Assembly (NCBI GenBank): GCA_026874595.1
Contig: CM049321.1
Span: 18,816,979-18,880,978, forward strand
Direction of reading: 5' to 3'
DNA from: Sipunculus nudus
Lineage: Eukaryota > Annelida > Sipuncula > Golfingiida > Sipunculidae
Length of the DNA stretch: 64,000 bases
Numbering within the stretch: the first letter of the stretch is position 1; each line of letters starts with the position of its first letter. Positions 10,619 to 25,900 of this stretch are shown here, one piece after another. The notes beneath the pieces were generated by a model. The model had not been told where the DNA came from, did no database searches, and saw only the letters and a program-made list of their open reading frames with translations. Position numbers and translations under genes: made by a program.

Positions 10619-10648
10619 GTGACAATGCTACCACTGTATCATTGTCAC
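10619..10648. repeat. Hairpin GTGACAATG...CATTGTCAC
   Basis: Nine-base perfect arms, then one mismatch, then an inner TAC/GTA pairing and a 4-base loop. The same element is intact by reading in units 2 to 9. In unit 1 (2917-2946) the left arm reads GTTACAATG and an inner base also differs, so the stem is weakened there only. Confidence 0.55.
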
Positions 10649-10935
10649 ATCCTCAAAAAAATGGATATTCCAGATTCGTATAACGAGACCAAACTGGCTG
10701 AAGCTCTCACATACACACAAAAATGAGAAAGACGAGTGTAAAAAAATAAGTATGTATTCAAGGAAATCTTACAATTATCTAGGGAGTCGTTTTACTCTCA
10801 AGGCAGAATAACAATATCCCATGAATCCGTATTAATGCAATACACAAACAGAGTCCACACACTGCACAGTTAAAAGAAGTTCGCATGGTCCCTAGCCTAC
10901 TGGTCACATGACCGTCACGCAAGAGGTCACTCTGT

Positions 10936-11476
10936 TTAACACCGTACACGCACAGGCGCCCCTCGTCGTAAAACCGGGTCTCCGTTCTCGAAGTAACACA
11001 GGTAAAAGAATCCGTTGTCGAATATTTTAAGCCCACGACAATATACAGTTCCAACGGGTCAGCGTATCAATTTTTCAGGTCTGTTTTCTATGGCCCCATC
11101 ACGGCAGATAAACATCAACTTATTACAATTCCGTCTGTAAACAGAACATGCATGTCCGTTAGCGAAATGTTATTGATGTAGGTTGCCCACAGCCTCTAAC
11201 ATATCATACATCTGGAATCGTCCCTGCGCTGAACATTTCATAGGCATCTTTGGAGATTCATGCTAGACAGACAATCTCTCGGATATCAACATCAGGCGCC
11301 TTGCCCCAGAAATTTCTATCTTTGCTTTCCTCTTTCCAGCTTATACATCGATGCTGATGACACGCTTTCTGACCGTCCTTAGACCATCGTTCGATCGCAT
11401 GAATACAACAAACTGAACACGCCTCCAGAGACAAACGTATGAAAAATGTATGATGTATGTATCTGTTCTCCCTTTT
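10936..11476 (-). pseudogene. Cysteine-rich coding relic, unit 2
   Basis: Copy of the unit 1 relic with the same stops and frame change. One substitution near 11142 (cagaac for cggaac on the plus strand) distinguishes it. Confidence 0.35.
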
Positions 11477-11637
11477 CTATGATATGAAACCCATGTTTAT
11501 ACCCTGTAACAGGAATTCCTTGTCCTCGTCCCCTTCTAGCTCAGTAGCCCATAACTCGGGTGTTTTGAAAGAGAATTACTAAAGTGTGGGCTATCAAGTC
11601 GGCTTTTATCTTGGCAAAGACAGCTGGTTGGTAATCC

Positions 11638-12781
11638 CTATGCCGAGGGGTCCTCTGACCCCTGTGGGTGAAGTGACCTAGGTTGGGGTTTTCCACACCC
11701 TTTGACTGAGCATATGTGGGCATATTTACAATTAGAATTAAACCTGCATGATCCCTTATTAAAGGAGATACAAATCTCCCTCCCTGATAGATCAACTTGT
11801 CTCTTATACTGACCCGACTCTATGCAATTTATTGTTTGTCCTGGTTCTTAAAGCCCATGTTAATTACTGGTGCTTTAGGTTGTAACCAAAATTTACTTAA
11901 GGTTGGAATTTGTAAACCCCATTGACACTGCAATTTTGCCTGCTCTTTTCGATATAAATCATCGAACATGACCACATCGGCCCATCTGTACTGCTGAGCT
12001 AAATCAGTAACTTGGATAAGGTAGGCCAAATATTCTGGAATATTAGCGAGACCCACCTTACCCTGTCTCATTAAGGTATCAAGAATTCTGAGAGCCGATC
12101 AAAACCATAGCTCTTTTGAGATCGACTCAAGTTTAGGTTCCTTTTTTTTAATTTAAAATATAAATCCACCCCCCCCCCCGCTACCTGGGAGACTAGCTCC
12201 TCAACATCAATGTTATGCATACTACCTATCACAGGTCTAGCAAAGTCAATGATCTTTAGATAAGGAATGTCCGTTACGGGTCTCAAATACATCGATGTTG
12301 ATTCACACTGCAGTAGCGTAGTTAGGGTTCCCCTACCCTGTGTTGCTTGGCCTTGGTGTACCAGGGGCGGTTGATCTAGCCTTTCTTGGGCCTGGAGAAG
12401 CGCCATGTTATGCCATGCTCGGGCTTCATCATCTTGTCTACGAGGATGTGGTACAGTTGTTGTTGACTCGTCCCACAGGGAGCCAAGGATTTCATCAACC
12501 GTTGACTGCAGAATGCCGATTTCTTGTGTCGTTTTATTTTGAGCCGTCATACAGACGGACGGACGACAGCTGGGCTGCTCTACGCCGCCATTTTGGATGC
12601 CTCCTCTCGTACAGTTTAGACGTTTTACGGCAAGTCGTAAAGCCAGTGATTGTGCTAATGGTAAAACCGGTATCGTTTTTAACACGTCCTCATCCAGCAT
12701 CTGGAATTATTCTATCGACGTGAATCCGTGATGTGCTAAAACTGTGAGAGTTTCTTGTGTCAAATTGTTCTTAATGCCCAT
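11638..12781 (-). pseudogene. Degraded gag-like mobile-element protein, unit 2
   Basis: Same architecture and lesions as unit 1. The C tract at 12169-12179 is 11 bases, which keeps the upstream frame open to 209 codons. Compared with most copies it has V to L and D to E changes near codons 128 and 132. Confidence 0.55.
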
Positions 12782-15280
12782 TGCTGGACAGCAAAATCAA
12801 ATGGTGTGTCCACCACCGCCTGTTTCTCCTACCCAGAGTCCTCTGTTGAGCCCATTAGGAATTAAAGTGTACCTCGCCGCTGCAAACGCAGGTCGATTTT
12901 GTTGACTTGTCAGCGTATCAAACGTATCGCTGTAGGTACAATGCGAACTTCCAATGATTCAGTATAGCTTATGGGCACCACAAACAAGCCCAGCGTAATT
13001 ATGTCTATTGAGGATTTGAGTAGGCCTACATACCTCGCCATTGCGTTACTATAACGTTGCAAAGAGTCGACTGTGTTGACATATAACTATAAGACAGTTG
13101 TAAAAGGTATAAAAACGCCAGTGTTTGTTATGTCGTTAATGTGTGGCTTTTTACCTTGTGGGCACAACAACAAGACGCCTGTATCTCCTTGGAGTAAAGA
13201 GTACGCTAGCCGCGAAAGCCAAGAAAAAATGCGTGTCCTTTGTGGTCTTTTAAACGTTAAGTAGCCCTTAACAACCAAGCAGGGTTGGCCTAACGCCGGT
13301 TGGCTGTGGCCACACGTGACCACAGCCGAGCGACCTCATTAGCTGCTCCTAAAATTCAAGTCACTTTTGTGGACTGCTCACTTTAAAATATAACGGCCCA
13401 GCAATCAAATGACAATAAAATTGTATATATTCTTACCTGCGATCTTTGGATGACCCCTTACGGACACTCCGTATTTTAACATTATAAATAGAATAATTAC
13501 TGGCATTTCGAACTATAACTCTCCGACAGGACTCTTTCTAAGCCAGCTGGATCATAAAACGCAGAAACATTAAAATAATATATTATCTTAAAATATAAGC
13601 CAAACTAAACCATCTTTGAATGACACATTAATTATATGATACAATTACAGTTCCAATTAGTTTAGATAATCATTAATTTCAGTTGAGCATAATTGATATA
13701 ATTTGTTGTAGAATACAAATTTTACTAATGGTCTGAATAATAACAGCAGAGGCAAAATGTAGGGAAGTTATTTATTTAATTATATGATTAAATAGATGAT
13801 ATTTGACTTGAAATGTTATGACAATTCCATGTGTACTTAGTGTCAAAGCAATGTCATCGTGTGGGTAAAAGTTTATTTAGACTTCTATGATTCGGAGTTT
13901 ATTGATGGAGCTTACAATAACAAACATGTTTGGGTTTCGGTGTACACAAGGCCTTGTAAAGCAAATGGGTATAACATCTGGTATTATTTTGCTACCTTCT
14001 CCAAAATGAATATGAACCACGCTAATGACATTGTTCCCTGTGGATCTGGTTAATATCATATGAAAAGATAGTTGACGGGAAACCACACTTAAATAACCAC
14101 TTATTAATTTTGTGTCAAAATTGTTTGACAACGGAACGGTGTCTTTTCAAGGGTTCGTTACGGATGCTTTGGCTGTTTCCTGGGTTATCATTGCAAGAGA
14201 AATCAACATGCGCAACTGTTATATAACTTAATAAGATACTGACAACAACAAAAATATTTGTAAACAATTTATTTGGAATGAAAAATTAAGGACAAGAGTT
14301 AAACTTAATAATAAATTTAATTTAATTGGAGGAAAATGTTTCCTTGACATTTGATTACAAAATAGGGAAGTGATAACGGTATAGAGAACAATGGACTTAG
14401 ATACACACCTAATTTTTTTTTTTCTCCATGAAAAGTGATTTGTTTTATCATTTGCAAATTACAGGGCACTTCATCCATAAACTTAACTTCCTTGATGGCG
14501 TATTAACTATACATTTGTACAAATTATAATGATGGCGCAATAAGAGAATTATATTTTAAAGATGCCGTATTCTTAAATGCGATTTAGCTAAATGTAGGCA
14601 AAGTGCTGTCTCTTTGACAACAATATGGACATAGGTATGTTTGCTTAGCCTTAAAGAAAAAAAGGACAGAAATAAACCAGTGATATACCTTAATCGATGG
14701 TCAACCATTAACCACGAGTGAGACCGAGCCAAAATTCACTGTTGCATTTCCTGAACACAAAGGCATTTTACTATTTCTTCGTTGACAGTTGTGGCCTAAG
14801 ACATGCCCATAACCTTACATAACCATACCTTTGTTTGAAACCAATCACATTTATCGAAAATATCTTTAGACAGATTATCCCCCAGACTGATCATGCGTAC
14901 TTTATCCGTGCTGCGAGCATGCTGTGCATTTTAAATTACGCAAGCAAAGCATTTTTATTCAATGCATTAAAATCCAGAATGGTTGTGTCTCTACTTATCT
15001 GTATTTTAATTGTTCAATGAATTTCACGTTATCGTATACTGATTAAATTTGGTACGCGAACCCTAACGTATAATGCATTTCGTGTTAATTGCGTCATTGC
15101 AAAAAATGTGATTTTGCTTAAATGCGCTACTGCCTACCATTTTTTTCTGGCAAACAAAGCCATTCAGAACGACGTTTTATTCAATGCTGTTTTCTTTTAT
15201 TCCTTTTAAGCGGAACACTTGTGGCCCGGGCTTTGTAACGGATAATACTCCACTCATTTTTCGTAATAAGTGACCAGAGC

Positions 15281-15283
<3 letters not shown>

Positions 15284-15334
<51 letters not shown>
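15284..15334. repeat. (TA)n microsatellite, unit 2
   Basis: Uninterrupted alternating TA run of about 51 bp at the conserved position. Confidence 0.9.
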
Positions 15335-15336
<2 letters not shown>

Positions 15337-18300
15337 CTGTATTTATATGCAATAAAAAATCAATAATCCATAAGTAGCCTGATGCTGACCCTCGTGATAA
15401 ATATTAGAAATGGTAACCTGTTAATAAAGGTGACGCTTGGTTAAACAGAAGAGGTGTTAACCCTCTGTTATAGTTAATAAATGACTCTTCTACCGTACGT
15501 TGGCCATTGACCCATTTTCATGTTGAATGATTGGTCAATATTGAGCCTAACCAGGCCGATACCAGACCATATTCTTTTAAAAAATAACTAACTTTCTCTT
15601 TATTTTGAAATGGGAGAAATCTGTTTTACCGCAGACGAAAAGTAAAGGCATTCACGAATGGTACATTTTTTAAACCAATACGCCAGCTTCTAAAATTATT
15701 TAGAAAAAAAAATATTAGATGCATTTAATTGTAAGCTCCGCTTTGTTGTTACAATGAATGACAGCAGAAATGGCAAAGCCCAGAATGCTACACAAATAAT
15801 GTACCTGGTGTAAAAGAAAAGTAATGCTTAATAGTAGTACCTTGGTGTAAATCACAGTTTGCTCTCTAAGAAAGATACAAGAGAACCTGCAAATACATCA
15901 TGTGGAATGCACCCCTTCTCCTGTTGTATATAGATCCAAAGGCAAGTTGTACAGCAACAAGGTGATAACAGTCAGAGATATTTGGAAATGTATGTGTTTC
16001 ACTATGATACATTTGTTTGTGATATGCAGCTGATAGGTATTTTACTCGGTTGTCGTGGTTATAAAAAAAACCGAGCCATTTATGTAAAGCTCTGGTTAAT
16101 CATTTTGTCATGAACACTCATCATAGTTCATCAAAAATACAAGAATTAGTTCCTGAGTGGAACTTAAGTGGCCGAGTGACTCATTGTTCAACAAGGATAT
16201 CCTATTAATTCATCTAATTACTTTTGTCCAACAACGAAAGGAGAACACTTAAGAACTATTAACGGTAATCTGGTTTAACAACGGGCAGTAATATTGACCT
16301 TATTATTAATTTTTCCATTAAAGATGAAAAGCTATGGGATAAAGTTACCCTCTTATCATTTGATGTATCTTTTTATGTTATTATGATATACGTCGGGTAG
16401 TCATGCCGTTTTGGACAGACCAATATCATTATTTTCCTGGTTACATCATATATGTTTATTTATATATGGGTCTTCGTATATACGACAAGCCTGTCATATA
16501 TAACCTCTTTATGTCAATTATTTATGGTTTACTGCTTGTTCATTATCGAACAATTGGATGTTAATATAAATTTATCTCTTACAACCCTGCGATGCAAATA
16601 TAAATAAAAATAAACCTGCAAAACCATAAAACGTGTGTAAAACAGGGCATATACCTTCTACAAATAACCGAAGCCTCACGAACCTCTTGTGTAAACATTC
16701 ATTTAGCTTAAAAAAGAGGGTATCAGTAGTACAATATAATTATGTTGAGTGTGGAATGCAGAAGCAATGTTTGCCTTTGCTTGATATTTTTCTATATCTG
16801 ACTGATATACTCATCGAAGAAACGTGTTTTCATGCTTAACCTTTTATTGAGGGACACACATGAATTTTTACCAGGTATTAAAAATTAGAGTTCCCTTTTA
16901 ACATTAAACGAAACGCTCCAAAATAATAACGATGCACGTATCGCATATCTCCCTAGAAATTTTTGAACAACACCGCCCTACTAGCGACCAATAGAATCAG
17001 TATCCCATATTAATGTTTAAAATTTATGAAACCTATGGCTCGTTTACTGCAACATTAATTATTTCATCAGATTCATATGATTTTTCCTGTGATCTAGAAT
17101 GAATATTTACATTCAAAATAGAAAAAAAATCATAAAAAATATATTTGCCATATGTCAGGGGAATATTGTTTTGAATTATTTGGTATAATGAAAAGCAAGC
17201 GTTATAATAACATTCGATCGCAAATACGAATATTATGTCATTGACAAACTCTAATTATTGTAATAATTTAAGTTCAGGATACCTTTAATCTGTTTAAGCA
17301 TTATTTCTTAAAAATGAAATTTGCCATTCCGGCAAACGGGAGATTCGTTTGGTTTCCACTGGCACTTGGGGAATGCTAACGATCTTATTGTGCCACCAAC
17401 TGGTTGACTGTAGTTTCCTTTAGCCTAACTTAATTTTTCCTTTTGCCACTTATATCTTTTGTTAAAAATGTAATTTGCTTAATAAGAAAGTAAAGCATGG
17501 AGACCGCAACAGATATCATTCGAAACATTGCACACATATCTCATCAGAATACTCTAATACCTAGCATGATTTGGATGGGTTCAAGTACTGACAATATAAA
17601 TAGCATATAGGTTCTTTTCCTGGACACAAATGTAACACGCCTTGATAAAGCATAATAAAATAAATTGCATCTAAACCATGCTTTATAGGTCCGAAGCATG
17701 ATCAGTATCTACATCTTCTACTTAAGTATGATTTGATGGAAGTCAAAAGTCACAACAGATGAATGATTCAGTCTTAAAAATGTTTAATATCAGTAGTAAA
17801 CCAGAAAGACAAATTTTGAACGAAAAAGAACACAACTAAAGCTTTTTAATGTTGGTAAGTGCAAAGTAATCAATGTACTATATCTGACTATCGGGGGTTC
17901 GCTTCCGTAGGGAAAGATATCAATTATCATTACAATATTTTACTTAAAAAATAACTGTACAATGGACAAAATAGACAAATATGTAACCGTTTGAAATCTA
18001 TCATTACTACAAAAATTTACAAAATTGTAATCAATTACGATTACAAAAAAAAATCGTTTGTAATTAATCAAGATTACGGAAAACGATTTCCCAATGACTG
18101 GATGTAATCTTTCGTGCTTGCGCGGAGAAGAAAGCGTTTTACAATTCGACTCCCCAGGTCCCACTATAATTACACGAAACAATTCATTGGGACTATTATC
18201 TGACCATTAATCGCAAATATTCTTTCCAGGAATAGTAATAATTATACATACAAATATGTATGATACGATACCTTCCTGACCGTTTCGTGACAATGCTACC

Positions 18301-18604
18301 ACTGTATCATTGTCACATCCTCAAAAAAAATGGATATTCCAGATTCGTATAACGAGACCAAACTGGCTGAAGCTCTCACATACACACAAAAATGAGAAAG
18401 ACTAGTGTAAAAAAATAAGTATGTATTCAAGGAAATCTTACAATTATCTAGGGAGTCGTTTTACTCTCAAGGCAGAATAACAATATCCCATGAATCCGTA
18501 TTAATGCAATACACAAACAGAGTCCACACACTGCACAGTTAAAAGAAGTTCGCACGGTCCCTAGCCTACTGGTCACATGACCGTCACGCAAGAGGTCACT
18601 CTGT

Positions 18605-19145
18605 TTAACACCGTACACGCACAGGCGCCCCTCGTCGTAAAACCGGGTCTCCGTTCTCGAAGTAACACAGGTAAAAGAATCCGTTGTCGAATATTTTAAG
18701 CCCACGACAATATACAGTCCCAACGGGTCAGCGTATCAATTTTTCAGGTCTGTTTTCTATGGCCCCATCACGGCAGATAAACATCAACTTATTACAATTC
18801 CGTCTGTAAACGGAACATGCATGTCCGTTAGCGAAATGTTATTGATGTAGGTTGCCCACAGCCTCTAACATATCATACATCTGGAATCGTCCCTGCGCTG
18901 AACATTTCATAGGCATCTTTGGAGATTCATGCTAGACAGACAATCTCTCGGATATCAACATCAGGCGCCTTGCCCCAGAAATTTCTATCTTTGCTTTCCT
19001 CTTTCCAGCTTATACATCGATGCTGATGACACGCTTTCTGACCGTCCTTAGACCATCGTTCGATCGCATGAATACAACAAACTGAACACGCCTCCAGAGA
19101 CAAACGTATGAAAAATGTATGATGTATGTATCTGTTCTCCCTTTT
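18605..19145 (-). pseudogene. Cysteine-rich coding relic, unit 3
   Basis: Copy of the unit 1 relic with the same stops and frame change. Confidence 0.35.
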
Positions 19146-19306
19146 CTATGATATGAAACCCATGTTTATACCCTGTAACAGGAATTCCTTGTCCTCGTCC
19201 CCTTCTAGCTCAGTAGCCCATAACTCGGGTGTTTTGAAAGAGAATTACTAAAGTGTGGGCTATCAAGTCGGCTTTTATCTTGGCAAAGACAGCTGGTTGG
19301 TAATCC

Positions 19307-20453
19307 CTATGCCGAGGGGTCCTCTGACCCCTGTGGGTGAAGTGACCTAGGTTGGGGTTTTCGACACCCTTTGACTGAGCATATGTGGGCATATTTACAA
19401 TTAGAATTAAACCTGCATGATCCCTTATTAAAGGAGATACAAATCTCCCTCCCTGATAGATCAACTTGTCTCTTATACTGACCCGACTCTATGCAATTTA
19501 TTGTTTGTCCTGATTCTTAAAGCCCATGTTAATTACTGGTGCTTTAGGTTGTAACCAAAATTTACTTAAGGTTGGAATTTGTAAACCCCATTGACACTGC
19601 AATTTTGCCTGCTCTTTTCGATATAAATCATCGAACATGACCACATCGGCCCATCTGTACTGCTGAGCTAAATCAGTAACTTGGATAAGGTAGGCCAAAT
19701 ATTCTGGAATATTAGCGAGACCCACCTTACCCTGTCTCATTAAGGTATCAAGAATTCTGAGAGCCGATCAAAACCATAGCTCTTTTGAGATCGACTCAAG
19801 TTTAGGTTCCTTTTTTTTAATTTAAAATATAAATCCACCCCCCCCCCCCCCGCTACCTGGGAGACTAGCTCCTCAACATCAATGTTATGCATACTACCTA
19901 TCACAGGTCTAGCAAAGTCAATGATCTTTAGATAAGGAATGTCCGTTACGGGTCTCAAATACATCGATGTTGAATCACACTGCAGTACCGTAGTTAGGGT
20001 TCCCCTACCCTGTGTTGCTTGGCCTTGGTGTACCAGGGGCGGTTGATCTAGCCTTTCTTGGGCCTGGAGAAGCGCCATGTTATGCCATGCTCGGGCTTCA
20101 TCATCTTGTCTACGAGGATGTGGTACAGTTGTTGTTGACTCGTCCCACAGGGAGCCAAGGATTTCATCAACCGTTGACTGCAGAATGCCGATTTCTTGTG
20201 TCGTTTTATTTTGAGCCGTCATACAGACGGACGGACGACAGCTGGGCTGCTCTACGCCGCCATTTTGGATGCCTCCTCTCGTACAGTTTAGAGGTTTTAC
20301 GGCAAGTCGTAAAGCCAGTGATTGTGCTAATGGTAAAACCGGTATCGTTTTTAACACGTCCTCATCCAGCATCTGGAATTATTCTATCGACGTGAATCCG
20401 TGATGTGCTAAAACTGTGAGAGTTTCTTGTGTCAAATTGTTCTTAATGCCCAT
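19307..20453 (-). pseudogene. Degraded gag-like mobile-element protein, unit 3
   Basis: Same architecture and lesions. The C tract at 19838-19851 is 14 bases. It has a private R to P change in the N-terminal helical segment (codon 27 of the ATG-started frame). Confidence 0.55.
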
Positions 20454-22952
20454 TGCTGGACAGCAAAATCAAATGGTGTGTCCACCACCGCCTGTTTCTC
20501 CTACCCAGAGTCCTCTGTTGAGCCCATTAGGAATTAAAGTGTACCTCGCCGCTGCAAACGCAGGTCGATTTTGTTGACTTGTCAGCGTATCAAACGTATC
20601 GCTGTAGGTACAATGCGAACTTCCAATGATTCAGTATAGCTTATGGGCACCACAAACAAGCCCAGCGTAATTATGTCTATTGAGGATTTGAGTAGGCCTA
20701 CATACCTCGCCATTGCGTTACTATAACGTTGCAAAGAGTCGACTGTGTTGACATATAACTATAAGACAGTTGTAAAAGGTATAAAAACGCCAGTGTTTGT
20801 TATGTCGTTAATGTGTGGCTTTTTACCTTGTGGGCACAACAACAAGACGCCTGTATCTCCTTGGAGTAAAGAGTTCGCTAGCCGCGAAAGCCAAGAAAAA
20901 ATGCGTGTCCTTTGTGGTCTTTTAAACGTTAAGTAGCCCTTAACAACCAAGCAGGGTTGGCCTAACGCCGGTTGGCTGTGGCCACACGTGACCACAGCCG
21001 AGCGACCTCATTAGCTGCTCCTAAAATTCAAGTCACTTATGTGGACTGCTCACTTTAAAATATAACGGCCCAGCAATCAAATGACAATAAAATTGTATAT
21101 ATTCTTACCTGCGATCTTTGGATGACCCCTTACGGACACTCCGTATTTTAACATTATAAATAGAATAATTACTGGCATTTCGAACTATAACTCTCCGACA
21201 GGACTCTTTCTAAGCCAGCTGGATCATAAAACGCAGAAACATTAAAATAATATATTATCTTAAAATATAAGCCAAACTAAACCATCTTTGAATGACACAT
21301 TAATTATATGATACAATTACAGTTCCAATTAGTTTAGATAATCATTAATTTCAGTTGAGCATAATTGATATAATTTGTTGTAGAATACAAATTTTACTAA
21401 TGGTCTGAATAATAACAGCAGAGGCAAAATGTAGGGAAGTTATTTATTTAATTATATGATTAAATAGATGATATTTGACTTGAAATGTTATGACAATTCC
21501 ATGTGTACTTAGTGTCAAAGCAATGTCATCGTGTGGGTAAAAGTTTATTTAGACTTCTATGATTCGGAGTTTATTGATGGAGCTTACAATAACATACATG
21601 TTTGGGTTTCGGTGTACACAAGGCCTTGTAAAGCAAATGGGTATAACATCTGGTATTATTTTGCTACCTTCTCCAAAATGAATATGAACCACGCTAATGA
21701 CATTGTTCCCTGTGGACTCTGGTTAATATCATATGAAAAGATAGTTGACGGGAAACCACACTTAAATAACCACTTATTAATTTTGTGTCAAAATTGTTTG
21801 ACAACGGAACGGTGTCTTTTCAAGGGTTCGTTACGGATGCTTTGGCTGTTTCCTGGGTTATCATTGCAAGAGAAATCAACATGCGCAACTGTTATATAAC
21901 TTAATAAGATACTGACAACAACAAAAATATTTGTAAACAATTTATTTGGAATGAAAAATTAAGGACAAGAGTTAAACTTAATAATAAATTTAATTTAATT
22001 GGAGGAAAATGTTTCCTTGACATTTGATTACAAAATAGGAAAGTGATAACGGTATAGAGAACAATGGACTTAGATACACACCTAATTTTTTTTTTCTCCA
22101 TGAAAAGTGATTTGTTTTATCATTTGCAAATTACAGGGCACTTCATCCATAAACTTAACTTCCTTGATGGCGTATTAACTATACATTTGTACAAATTATA
22201 ATGATGGCGCAATAAGAGAATTATATTTTAAAGATGCCGTATTCTTAAATGCGATTTAGCTAAATGTAGGCAAAGTGCTGTCTCTTTGACAACCATATGG
22301 ACATAGGTATGTTTGCTTAGCCTTAAAGAAAAAAAGGACAGAAATAAACCAGTGATATACCTTAATCGATGGTCAACCATTAACCACGAGTGAGACCGAG
22401 CCAAAATTCACTGTTGCATTTCCTGAACACAAAGGCATTTTTCTATTTCTTCGTTGACAGTTGTGGCCTAAGACATGCCCATAACCTTACATAACCATAC
22501 CTTTGTTTGAAACCAATCACATTTATCGAAAATATCTTTAGACAGATTATCCCCCAGACTGATCATGCGTACTTTATCCGTGCTGCGAGCATGCTGTGCA
22601 TTTTAAATTACGCAAGCAAAGCATTTTTATTCAATGCATTAAAATCCAGAATGGTTGTGTCTCTACTTATCTGTATTTTAATTGTTCAATGAATTTCACG
22701 TTATCGTATACTGATTAAATTTGGTACGCGAACACTAACGTATAATGCATTTCGTGTTAATTGCGTCATTGCAAAAAATGTGATTTTGCTTAAATGCGCT
22801 ACTGCCTACCATTTTTTTCTGGCAAACAAAGCCATTCAGAACGACGTTTTATTCAATGCTGTTTTCTTTTATTCCTTTTAAGCGGAACACTTGTGGCCCG
22901 GGCTTTGTAACGGATAATACTCCACTCATTTTTCGTAATAAGTGACCAGAGC

Positions 22953-22954
<2 letters not shown>

Positions 22955-22996
<42 letters not shown>
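22955..22996. repeat. (TA)n microsatellite, unit 3
   Basis: Uninterrupted run of about 42 bp, the shortest in the array. Confidence 0.9.
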
Positions 22997-22998
<2 letters not shown>

Positions 22999-25900
22999 CT
23001 GTATTTATATGCAATAAAAAATCAATAATCCATAAGTAGCCTGATGCTGACCCTCGTGATAAATATTAGAAATGGTAACCTGTTAATAAAGGTGACGCTT
23101 GGTTAAACAGAAGAGGTGTTAACCCTCTGTTATAGTTAATAAATGACTCTTCTACCGTACGTTGGCCATTGACCCATTTTCATGTTGAATGATTGGTCAA
23201 TATTGAGCCTAACCAGGCCGATACCAGACCATATTCTTTTAAAAAATAACTAACTTTCTCTTTATTTTGAAATGGGAGAAATCTGTTTTACCGCAGACGA
23301 AAAGTAAAGGCATTCACGAATGGTACATTTTTTAAACCAATACGCCAGCTTCTAAAATTATTTAGAAAAAAAAATATTAGATGCATTTAATTGTAAGCTC
23401 CGCTTTGTTGTTACAATGAATGACAGCAGAAATGGCAAAGCCCAGAATGCTACACAAATAATGTACCTGGTGTAAAAGAAAAGTAATGCTTAATAGTAGT
23501 ACCTTGGTGTAAATCACAGTTTGCTCTCTAAGAAAGATACAAGAGAACTTGCAAATACATCATGTGGAATGCACCCCTTCTCCTGTAGTATATAGATCCA
23601 AAGGCAAGTTGTACAACAACAAGGTGATAACAGTCAGAGATATTTGGAAATGTATGTGATTCACTATGATACATTTGTTTGTGATATGCAGCTGATAGGT
23701 ATTTTACTCGGTTGTCGTGGTTATAAAAAAAACCGAGCCATTTATGTAAAGCTCTGGTTAATCATTTTGTCATGAACACTCATTATAGTTCATCAAAAAT
23801 ACAAGAATTAGTTCCTGAGTGGAACTTAATTGGCTGAGTGACTCATTGTTCAACAAGGATATCGTATTAATTCATCTAATTACTTTTGTCCAACAACGAA
23901 AGGAGAACACTTAAGAACTATTAACGGTAATCTGGTTTAACAAGGGGCAGTAATATTGACCTTATTATTAAGTTTTCCATTAAAGATGAAAAGCTATGGG
24001 ATAAAGTTACCCTCTTATCATTTGATGTATCTTTTTATGTTATTATGATATAAGTCGGGTAGTCATGCCGTTTTGGACAGACCAATATCATTATTTTCCT
24101 GGTTACATCATATATGTTTATTTATATATGGGTCTTCGTATATACGACAAGCCTGTCATATATAACCTCTTTATGTCAATTATTTATGGTTTACTGCTTG
24201 TTCATTATCGAACAATTGGATGTTAATATAAATTTATCTCTTACAACCCTGCGATGCAAATATAAATAAAAATAAACCTGCAAAACCATAAAACGTGTGT
24301 AAAACAGGGCATATACCTTCTACAAATAACCGAAGCCTCACGAACCTCTTGTGTAAACATTCATTTAGCTTAAAAAAGAGGGTATCAGTAGTACAATATA
24401 ATTATGTTGAGTGTGGAATGCAGAAGCAATGTTTGCCTTTGCTTGATATTTTTCTATATCTGACTGATATACTCATCGAAGAAACGTGTTTTCATGCTTA
24501 ACCTTTTATTGAGGGACACACATGAATTTTTACCAGGTATTAAAAATTAGAGTTCCCTTTTAACATTAAACGAAACGCTCCAAAATAATAACGATGCACG
24601 TATCGCATATCTCCCTAGAAATTTTTGAACAACACCGCCCTACTAGCGACCAATAGAATCAGTATCCCATATTAATGTTTAAAATTTATGAAACCTATGG
24701 CTCGTTTACTGCAACATTAATTATTTCATCAGATTCATATGATTTTTCCTGTGATCTAGAATGAATATTTACATTCAAAATAGAAAAAAAATCATAAAAA
24801 ATATATTTGCCATATGTCAGGGGAATATTGTTTTGAATTATTTGGTATAATGAAAAGCAAGCGATTTAATAACATTCGATCGCAAATACGAATAGTATGT
24901 CATTGACAAACTCTAATTATTGTAATAATTTAAGTTCAGGATACCTTTAATCTGTTTAAGCATTATTTCTTAAAAATGAAATTTGCCATTCCGGCAAACG
25001 GGAGATTCGTTTGGTTTCCACTGGCACTTGGGGAATGCTAACGATCTTATTGTGCCACCAACTGGTTGACTGTAGTTTCCTTTAGCCTAACTTAATTTTT
25101 CCTTTTGCCACTTATATCTTTTGTTAAAAATGTAATTTGCTTAATAAGAAAGTCAAGCATGGAGACCGCAACAGATATCATTCGAAACATTGCACACATA
25201 TCTCATCAGAATACTCTAATACCTAGCATGATTTGGATGGGTTCAAGTACTGACAATATAAATAGCATATAGGTTCTTTTCCTGGACACAAATGTAACAC
25301 GCCTTGATAAAGCATAATAAAATAAATTGCATCTAAACCATGCTTTATAGGTTCGAAGCATGATCAGTATCTACATCTTCTACTTAAGTATGATTTGATG
25401 GAAGTCAAAAGTCACAACAGATGAATGATTCAGTCTTAAAAATGTTTAATATCAGTAGTAAACCAGAAAGACAAATTTTGAACGAAAAAGAACACAACTA
25501 AAGCTTTTTAATGTTGGTAAGTGCAAAGTAATCAATGTACTATATCTGACTATCGGGGGTTCGCTTCCGTAGGGAAAGATATCAATTATCATTACAATAT
25601 TTTACTTAAAAAATAACTGTATCAATGGACAAAATAGACAAATATGTAACCGTTTGAAATCTATCATTACTACAAAAATTTACAAAATTGTAATCAATTA
25701 CGATTACAAAAAAAAATCGTTTGTAATTAATCAAGATTACGGAAAACGATTTCCCAATGACTGGATGTAATCTTTCGTGCTTGCGCGGAGAAGAAAGCGT
25801 TTTACAATTCGACTCCCCAGGTCCCACTATAATTACACGAAACAATTCATTGGGACTATTATCTGACCATTAATCGCAAATATTCTTTCCAGGAATAGTA

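Larger units (their letters stand above)
7699..15373 (+). repeat. Tandem unit 2 (7675 bp)
   Basis: Complete copy with the same layout as unit 1. It has a private 'attattgagaag' change near 8022 where other copies read 'attatttagaa', and a T-run change near 9170. It carries the one-base deletion that shortens the plus-strand open frame near 13859, together with the linked A allele near 14770. Its C tract is 11 bases. Confidence 0.96.
15374..23035 (+). repeat. Tandem unit 3 (7662 bp)
   Basis: Complete copy. It shares several alleles specifically with unit 5: cgcacggtcc near 18552, cagtcccaac near 18716 and gcgaacactaacg near 22728. This marks the two as close relatives although unit 4 lies between them. 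A private substitution near 20292 changes an arginine codon to proline in the gag-like relic. The C tract is 14 bases and the (TA)n tract is the shortest of the array. Confidence 0.96.
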